Below are positions 57,421 through 64,000 of a stretch of DNA of 64,000 nucleotides, piece by piece. The DNA comes from Chondrosia reniformis. Taxonomy: Eukaryota; Porifera; Demospongiae; Chondrillida; Chondrillidae. Within the stretch, counting starts at the first letter, position 1. Each line of letters begins with the position of its first letter. The translations under genes were made by a program, and so were the position numbers. The notes under the pieces are model-generated. The model was not told where the DNA came from, ran no database searches, and saw only the letters and a program-made list of their open reading frames with translations. The stretch covers positions 7,272,401-7,336,400 of the forward strand of contig OX359198.1 in assembly GCA_947172415.1 (NCBI GenBank), given 5' to 3'.

Positions 57421-60400
57421 CTAGTTAGTGCCGACTATGGCTATCAGCCCACGCTTGTAGTCTCCGGAACAGTCCCCTTCAATCATCTTTGCAAGTGATT
57501 TCCCAAACATTTCCAAAAAGCATTTCTTGATTTCCACCATGTCAAACTACATATAAAGACAGCAATATTCAACAACACACCAATATTTAACATAGCCTGA
57601 CTTAAGACTGTATGCTGGTCAATTCAGAGAACTCGGACCCTGAACCAATTACAATTGTATGGGGCAAATTATGAGACACTGCTGCAAGATTCAATAGATA
57701 AACTCGTCAGTTGTTCAAATACAAGTTTTCACAGAACCAATCACCGGAGACTACACTAATTAATCAACTAGCTAATATGTAACGCTCGCATGGCGAAGTA
57801 GTAACTTACTTCAGCTCTGGAAACGACCAATCGGATTAGTGTATCATCGTCAGTGCCAGCTCCTATCATGCTGCGATACAGTCTATCGGCAAAGTATTGC
57901 GGCCTGTTCTCAATGCACCAGGCTGCATCAAATGTACGCAGTAATATTGTGTGCCATGGACAAGACATTTAGACTTACCAACAGCCATAAATGCTCTCTC
58001 TACATCACCTGAAAACTCCCTTTTAATGCTGTTACGAATTGTTCGCTGTGACACCTGGTAAGAGGAAGGAGAGAGGGAAGGGAGAGGTGCAGGGGAGGGG
58101 AGAGAGAAGAGGGATGCAGGGGAGGGGAGAGAGAGGGGGAATGTGGTATTAGGTATACCTTTGTGTACTCCTCAAAAGTGGCTATGAGTTGGGCAAAGCT
58201 GCGGCTTGAGATGATCCTGTTAAACTCTGATTCATCAGTTCCCCATTTGGCCTCCCCCGCCTGTGGTAGCACATGGAATATAATTAACACTACACAATAC
58301 AATTTCAGATGAAATAACTCCAGAAGACACTGAATCCCATTTACTGACCTCATAGAGTTGCTTAGCTTCTGCAGCTGCTTTGGCCTGATCCACCTCTGGT
58401 CCTTCTGGTCTAGCAGCCTTAAAAGGAAAGAGAATGTGATTGGTCAATTGTAGTAGCTGTCACTGCACAAAACTCTTAGTCAATAATGTAAAACTAACTT
58501 GGAGACAGGAGACCAGAAGACGACGGAAATGTCCGCTTGTTTCACTCATAACATCTTCTTCCAAATCACGACCAAATGCTTTGCAAATTGTAAATACAGA
58601 GTAGAATAACATACAATTGACATGCAACACATTTCATATGTACGTATGTACTTGTTTTGTATGCCGTCTTTATGTCTTCAATTTCCTGTGGGAAGAAAGA
58701 GTTTGAACATAAGGCAAGAGACCAAATGAAAAGGAAAGTAACCTAATGTATTGCCTATATATAATATACAGAACAGAATGAGAAAAAAAGAAAAATGATC
58801 AACATGAACTGAGAAAAAAATAGAAAAAGACAAAATATAGAAAAAAGAAAATGAGTTCCACAAAATAGAAAGAGTTACATTTGAGTTGCTAACCTTATTG
58901 GTACGGGGACAGATGACTTCAATCAAAACCTCCTCATCAGTGCCAGCACCCTAGAAATAACAGTATACACAATAGTGCGCTAGGTAGTGATACCACCCTC
59001 TCCACCCCGCCTCCCTCTCCGCTCTACCACCCTCTCCGCTCTACCACCCTCTCCGCTCTACCACCCTCTCCGCTCTACCACCCTCTCCACTCTACCACCC
59101 TCACCGCTCCGCCAGCCTCTCCACCCTGCCTCCCTCTCTGCTCTGCCACCCTCTCCACCCTGCCTCCCTCGCCGCTCTACCACCCTCTCCACCCTGCCTC
59201 CCTCTCTGCTCTGCCACCCTCTCCACCCTGCCTCCCTCGCCGCTCTACCACCCTCTCCACCCTGCCACCCTCTCCGCTCTACCACCCTCTCCACTCTACC
59301 ACCCTCACCGCTCCGCCAGCCTCTCCACCCTGCCACCCTCTCCGCTCTACCACCCTCTCCACCCTGCCACCCTCTCCGCTCTACCACCCTCTCCGCTCTA
59401 CCACCCTCACCGCTCCGCCAGCCTCTCCACCCTGCCTCCCTCTCTCCACCCCGCCTCCCTCTCCGCTCTACCACCCTCTCCACCCTGCCACCCATGAAGA
59501 CCAGGGAGACTATTGGAGACAATTTGGACACCAGAGATACCAGGTAGACCATTGGTCTGCTCCGCCACCCTCTCAAGCCTACAGATTTGTATATCTAACT
59601 ATGTTAGGTTGGTGCAATACTACTAACAAGGTTAACTAATTAAATACCATACACACAACTATAGCTCATTCTTTGACAACGGTTCACTAGTCATAATTGC
59701 TCCTCCTGTAAGGAAGTTGGAACTGTCCTCAATTTTACTCAATAGACACTAAAGACCAGGAAAAACATTTCCTTTATGAGGGGAAGCTTGTGACAGGTAC
59801 ATTTTGCATGACTGAACCCTTTGTAGCTACATCACTCTGTTTATGCTCCACTATGCTCCACTTTACATTCTCACAAACTGGCCAATCACAAAAAATGAAA
59901 TCTATTCCAAACTATGACATACCTGTAATTTATATACTAACCCTCATTGCTTTTCTAAGAGATTTGGCAAGGAAGAGTGGAATAGGATCCAACATTGCAA
60001 CGATGAGATCTTCAAAGTTTCCCCCAAGTTCACTCTTCAAGTCAGAAATCAAATCCTAGAAAAGGAGAAGGAAACACCTTCTAAAACTAATTCGTGCTGC
60101 TTTACTGTAATACATAAACGATTCAAACTAATAGGAAACCATTACAAAACTACTTTATAACGATTCATTGGATATAATTGACAAGTAACGCGCTACTCGA
60201 CCGGGTAACTCCTTACGTACCTTTCCGTACATGAGTTTGAACTGCTTTCGCACTTGCTGCCTCTGGTCGGTACTGCACGATGTAAGAGCTTTAATAATTG
60301 CCTTCTCGTCCGTTCCCAAACCTTTCATCGCCTTGCGCAGCACTCCGGCAGTCTTTTCGGCATCAAAATTTGGGTCAGGGGTAACAGTACCATGGCATGA

Positions 60401-60543
60401 CTAAGATATAGAATAGAAGTGAACCAGCCAGTCAATGACTGCACACATACAAGTAACCACAGACTATCAATAATAACCATCTAAACTACTATACTACGTG
60501 ACGTAGAATAGACAGTCTATAATATACTAACGCCTTGAGCCAT
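57421..60543 (-). CDS. ANXA-like: Annexin 1 of the tandem pair
   Basis: Calcium-dependent phospholipid-binding protein with four annexin repeats. A tiny first exon ends MAQG (60532-60543). The second starts [17 protein letters not shown] and carries repeat 1 with [20 protein letters not shown]. Then [20 protein letters not shown], repeat 2 [33 protein letters not shown], repeat 3 [20 protein letters not shown], repeat 4 [20 protein letters not shown], and the final exon [20 protein letters not shown] then TN-stop (stop at 57421-57423). All four type II calcium loops (GxGTD, or KWGTD in repeat 3) are present. The N-terminal tail is short. Eleven or so small exons. The next annexin lies 336 bp upstream on the same strand. 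The subfamily number is not assignable. Confidence 0.93.
58988..59480 (+). repeat. CCACCCTCTCCGCTCTA minisatellite in annexin 1 intron
   Basis: Array of 17-bp-type units (CTACCACCCTCTCCGCT and variants with CTGCC, CCTCGCC) in the intron between the repeat 2 exon and the preceding exon. Higher-order blocks of about 85 and 170 bp recur. Long frames are repeat artefacts. Confidence 0.9.
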
Positions 60544-60879
60544 TTCAATCGTAGAGAAGAGAAAACTTTCACAGAGAATCAGTAGGTCAGAGGGGCGGTA
60601 CCTTACCATATAAGGACTGTCAATTACAGATTGTCCAAACCTTTAACGTGAATTTACAATATACGTGATAGGTTATGAAAGTGTGTACGTAGTGTACTAT
60701 CAGCATATTTGGGCGTGTCCCATTACTGCTAGACTGCACAACATCAGCATACAATTAACATCCAGGGTTACTACAGGAACACTAAAAACTGTAAATCATT
60801 CTACAAAACTTTTAACAAAATAACTACTCTGTTCAGCTAAGAGCTAATATTTATGAACCAAAGAGGACTCTATACAGCC

Positions 60880-63800
60880 TCAATGAGTTCCAACTATGGC
60901 AACCAGGCAACGCTTGTAGTCACCGGAACAGTCACCCTCGATCATCTTTGCCAAAGACTTTCCATATTCCTTCAAAAAGCATTCCTTTATCTGCACCATG
61001 TCAATCTGGGAAAGAAAGAGATAAAGAGTGTGAGTGTGGATGAATGTAGCAGGGGACAGTACATATCCCATGGATGCTGGAGCAGGATACCTGCCCCCTC
61101 CAAGGCTCACTGTGGAGTTTACCTGCCCCCTCCAAGGCTCACTGTGGAGTTTACCTGCCCCCTCCAAGGCTCACTGTGGAGTTTACCTGCCCCCTCCAAG
61201 GCTCACTGTGGAGTTTACCTGCCCCCTCCAAGGCTCACTGTGGAGTTTACCTGCCCCCTCCAAGGCTCACTGTGGAGTTTACCTGCCCCCTCCAAGGCTC
61301 ACTGTGGAGTTCACCTACCCCCTCCAAGGCTCACTGTGGAGTTTACCTGCCCCCTCCAAGGCTCACTGTGGAGTTTACCTGCCCCCTCCAAGGCTCACTG
61401 TGGAGTTTACCTACCCCCTCCGAGGCTCACTGTGGAGTTTACCTACCCCCTCCAAGGCTCACTGTGGAGTTTACCTGCCCCCTCTAAGGCTCACTGTGGA
61501 GTTTACCTGCCCCCTCCAAGGCTCACTGTGGAGTTTACCTGCCCCCTCCAAGGCTCACTGTGGAGTTTACCTGCCCCCTCCAAGGCTCACTGTGGAGTTT
61601 ACCTGCCCCCTCCAAGGCTCACTGTGGAGTTTACCCACATCAGGTCAAACAGAGACCCTGGCCCACGGGGAAGTGTTACATTGGGTTGCTTCTTGTGAGA
61701 TGTGTAGGAGTAAAACAACAGCATATGACCACTTACTTCACATCTCGAGACCACCAGTCTAACGAGGGTATCGTCATCTGTTCCGAGTCCTTTCATGCTG
61801 CGATAGAGTCTCTCGGCAAAGTAGGCAGGCCTGTTTTCCATGCTCCAGACTGCAACACACAATAGAAGAGGCAATCAGGATTTAGTGAATTAAGACAAGG
61901 AAAAACTTCAAGCATATGAATATACTACCCGTTTCATTAAAAGATAGATACATTTGGCTTACCAACAGCCTTCATAGCTTTCTTTATGTCCCCGGAGAAT
62001 TCTCTCTCAATAGAGTTAAGGATTGTTCTTTGGGAAATCTAGCACAGAAAGGTACGCCCATTGGAACAATATAAACCCACATCATCTGGTAATAGGTATA
62101 CCTTTGTGTACTCCTCAAAAGTGGCTTTGAGTTGGGCAAAGCTGCGACTTGAGACGATCCTGTTAAACTCTGATTCATCAGTTCCCCATTTGGCCTCCCC
62201 CGCCTGTGGTAGTACATGGAATATAATTAACCCACTTAAAACAAATTCATTATAATTATCTATTGAGCATGTAATTGGGGGAGTATTGCAGATATGGGGG
62301 ATCTGAACAGAAACCATTGCAAGTTTCAAACATGATCGTATTTAGTCTTGGCAGTCTCACATCAAAGAGTTTCTTAGCTTCTGCAGCTGCTTTGGCCTGA
62401 TCCACCTCTGGTCCTTCTGGTCTAGCAGCCTTAAAAGGAAAGAGAATGTGATTGGTCAATTCTTACAATGAGTGGCCAAATTGAGGAATCCCAGTCTCCT
62501 CCCAAATTGACACAGATCAGGTGAGAGGTAGTTGGGTCACATTCCACCTAGTTGTTTTAGGTATCTATGGAGACTGCACCAGATTAATTGACAAGGAACA
62601 TTACAGTACTACGACAAATTAGAGTACTTGACCCTGAGCAATCTAAAACACCATTTTCCTTCGTACTAGCAGCACCACCACATAGTATAAACCCTGAGGT
62701 ACATTTACTCATCTAGTCTCTCTCCATGTATATGTTAGCAGAATCTTAGATGGAGGTTGATGCATTAGATATCTCACTTGGAGACAGGAGACCAGAAGAC
62801 GACGGAAATGTCCGCTAGTTTCACTCATAACATCTTTTTCCAAATCACGTTTGAATTCTAATGGAAACAATTAAATCATTTCAACTTTTAGACTAATGAA
62901 AGGAATATTTGAAGTTTTCAATTTCAATGAAGATGCAGCCACTTCTACCACATCAGATCTCATACAATACCTACACTAATGTTTGACTATATATCTGATT
63001 CTTACCGCTTTTGTAGGCAGCAATGATGTCTGTGATTTCCTGCAAGTGTAAATGTGAAAACAGAAAACTGAATTGGCCTTATCTTAATAGTACTTGTATT
63101 TGATATCCAGAATACTTGAATCATGGATTGATGATCATTCTATACACTGGCAGCTTTAAATTGAAGCATATTAAAAATTAACCAATTTCAAGTCACTGTA
63201 ATCTTATTCTATTAAAAAAAAAAAGGTAGTGAATAAATCTTAGTGTCAGTTTCAAAACCAAAAACAAAGTTCTTATATATTAAATGGAAATCAAAACTAT
63301 ATACCTCTATTTCAATATATCAGTATGTAAAATTGCAGTTGCCAAATTCCAAATAACAAAGAAATAGTGATTCTGAAATTTGAAAGGCTTAAGTCAGTGA
63401 ATGTATGTCAAATACTGATGGTTTGCCATATTCAATACATAGCATACAATGTAGCATATAGAGTGGCAAGCAATTACCACAAGTGGACCTGAAGACCTAT
63501 CTTTGAAAGACTGCTAACCTGATTACTTCTTGGACAGATGACCTCAATCAGCACTTCCTCATCAGTCCCTACACCCTGCACATAGCATGGTCAAGGATCA
63601 GTCAACCTTGAAATCCTTTCACTAGCCACCTCAATGAGTGGAGGATTGTATAAAAATTACCTTCATTGCTCTCCTGAGACACTTGGCCAAGAAAACTGGC
63701 AGTGGGTCCATCATAGCTATCACCAGATTCTCAAAGTTTCCGCCCAATTCGCTCTTCAGATCCGAAATTAGATCCTATACGATTTGTCCATACAACTTAT

Positions 63801-64000
63801 GATCTAAATTCATACCATCATTGCACTAGCAAACGAATAGCAGTAGTACATCGGGCGCACCTACCTTGCCATACATGAGTTTAAACTGCTTTTTGATCTC
63901 TTGACGCTGAGTGCAGTTACATTCCGTCAGGACTTTAATAATCGCCTTCTCGTCCGTTCCTAGCCCTTTCATCGCCTTCCGCAACGCCGCTGCGGCCTTT
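60880..64000 (-). CDS. ANXA-like: Annexin 2 of the tandem pair, 5' end beyond window
   Basis: Second annexin, very similar to the one at 57421-60543. Visible exons from the right edge: [20 protein letters not shown] (repeat 1), [38 protein letters not shown] (repeat 2), [60 protein letters not shown] (repeat 3), [20 protein letters not shown] (repeat 4), and the last exon [18 protein letters not shown] ending CLVAIVGTH-stop (60880-60882). Calcium loops are intact. The start codon and N-terminal tail are outside the window. The intron before the last exon holds a large 32-bp array. Confidence 0.93.
61085..61640 (-). repeat. 32-bp minisatellite with GT...AG units in annexin 2 intron
   Basis: About 17 copies of a 32-bp unit. 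On the coding (minus) strand each starts GTAAACTCCACAGTGAGCCT and ends TTGGAGGGGGCAG, so each is bounded by donor-like GTAAAC and acceptor-like CAG. The true acceptor (CTTTCCCAG, about 61006) lies outside the array. Confidence 0.92.
62638..62668 (+). repeat. Dispersed repeat family, short stub (copy G)
   Basis: AATCTAAAACACCATTTTCC TTCGTACT matches only the left end of the family; uncertain because it is short. Confidence 0.4.

Noticed and set aside
58987-59576. 186- and 172-codon frames rich in Pro/Ser or Arg/Gly
   Set aside because: Minisatellite in an annexin 1 intron.
60853-61762. 281- and 242-codon plus-strand frames with repeated [12 protein letters not shown]-like units
   Set aside because: Antisense translation of the 32-bp intronic array of annexin 2.

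Overview
This is a eukaryotic (animal) window. It holds many short introns bounded by GT/AG, genes packed 50-300 bp apart on both strands, and very many tandem minisatellites. The clear metazoan genes (RAB5, ATG16L, villin, annexins, CD2BP2, SAXO), the compact layout and the long von Willebrand A/sushi membrane proteins suggest a sponge such as Amphimedon. That organism call is inference; no search was possible.

Layout. 120-2857 (-): 5' part of a CTD small phosphatase (SCP-type), running off the left edge. 3232-5796 (+): GMPPA, the GDP-mannose pyrophosphorylase regulatory subunit. 6101-6341 (-): ribosomal protein eL41, 25 aa in three tiny exons. 8095-9871 (+): RAB5, with an upstream TATA promoter and non-coding exon. 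10417-11275 (+): an orphan TATA-to-polyA transcription unit without a convincing ORF. 11569-16523 (+): a CASD1-like sialate O-acetyltransferase family membrane protein whose SGNH catalytic Ser and His appear lost. 16854-21950 (+): villin. 22304-27003 (-): ATG16L. 27101-28865 (-): a SAXO-type axonemal microtubule stabiliser, with only 97 bp between its stop and the ATG16L start. 29045-30884 (+): an LRRC20-like protein sharing a 179-bp divergent promoter region with SAXO and carrying a complete DUF1295/steroid-reductase-like gene nested in its intron 1 (29401-30291, same strand). 30987-32716 (-): CD2BP2 (U5 snRNP 52K).

32960-56368 (-) is a locally duplicated family. Two large cell-surface proteins share one plan: signal peptide, VWA domain, 22 sushi (CCP) domains, juxtamembrane segment and TM helix. 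A collapsed third copy retains only the signal-peptide exon and the TM exon; it is interrupted by a MITE-like element and carries a micro-inversion. Relic sushi and retrotransposon fragments lie between the two full copies. 57421-64000 (-): two tandem annexins, the second cut by the right edge, with near-identical exon/intron tracts that suggest gene conversion.

The most unusual recurring structure is a set of intronic minisatellites that coincide with splice sites. In GMPPA and the CASD1-like gene each repeat unit is a copy of the intron-exon junction (AG|GT), so one true acceptor is preceded by about 9 decoys. In ATG16L an entire intron is repeat from donor to acceptor. In annexin 2 every 32-bp unit starts GTAAAC and ends CAG.
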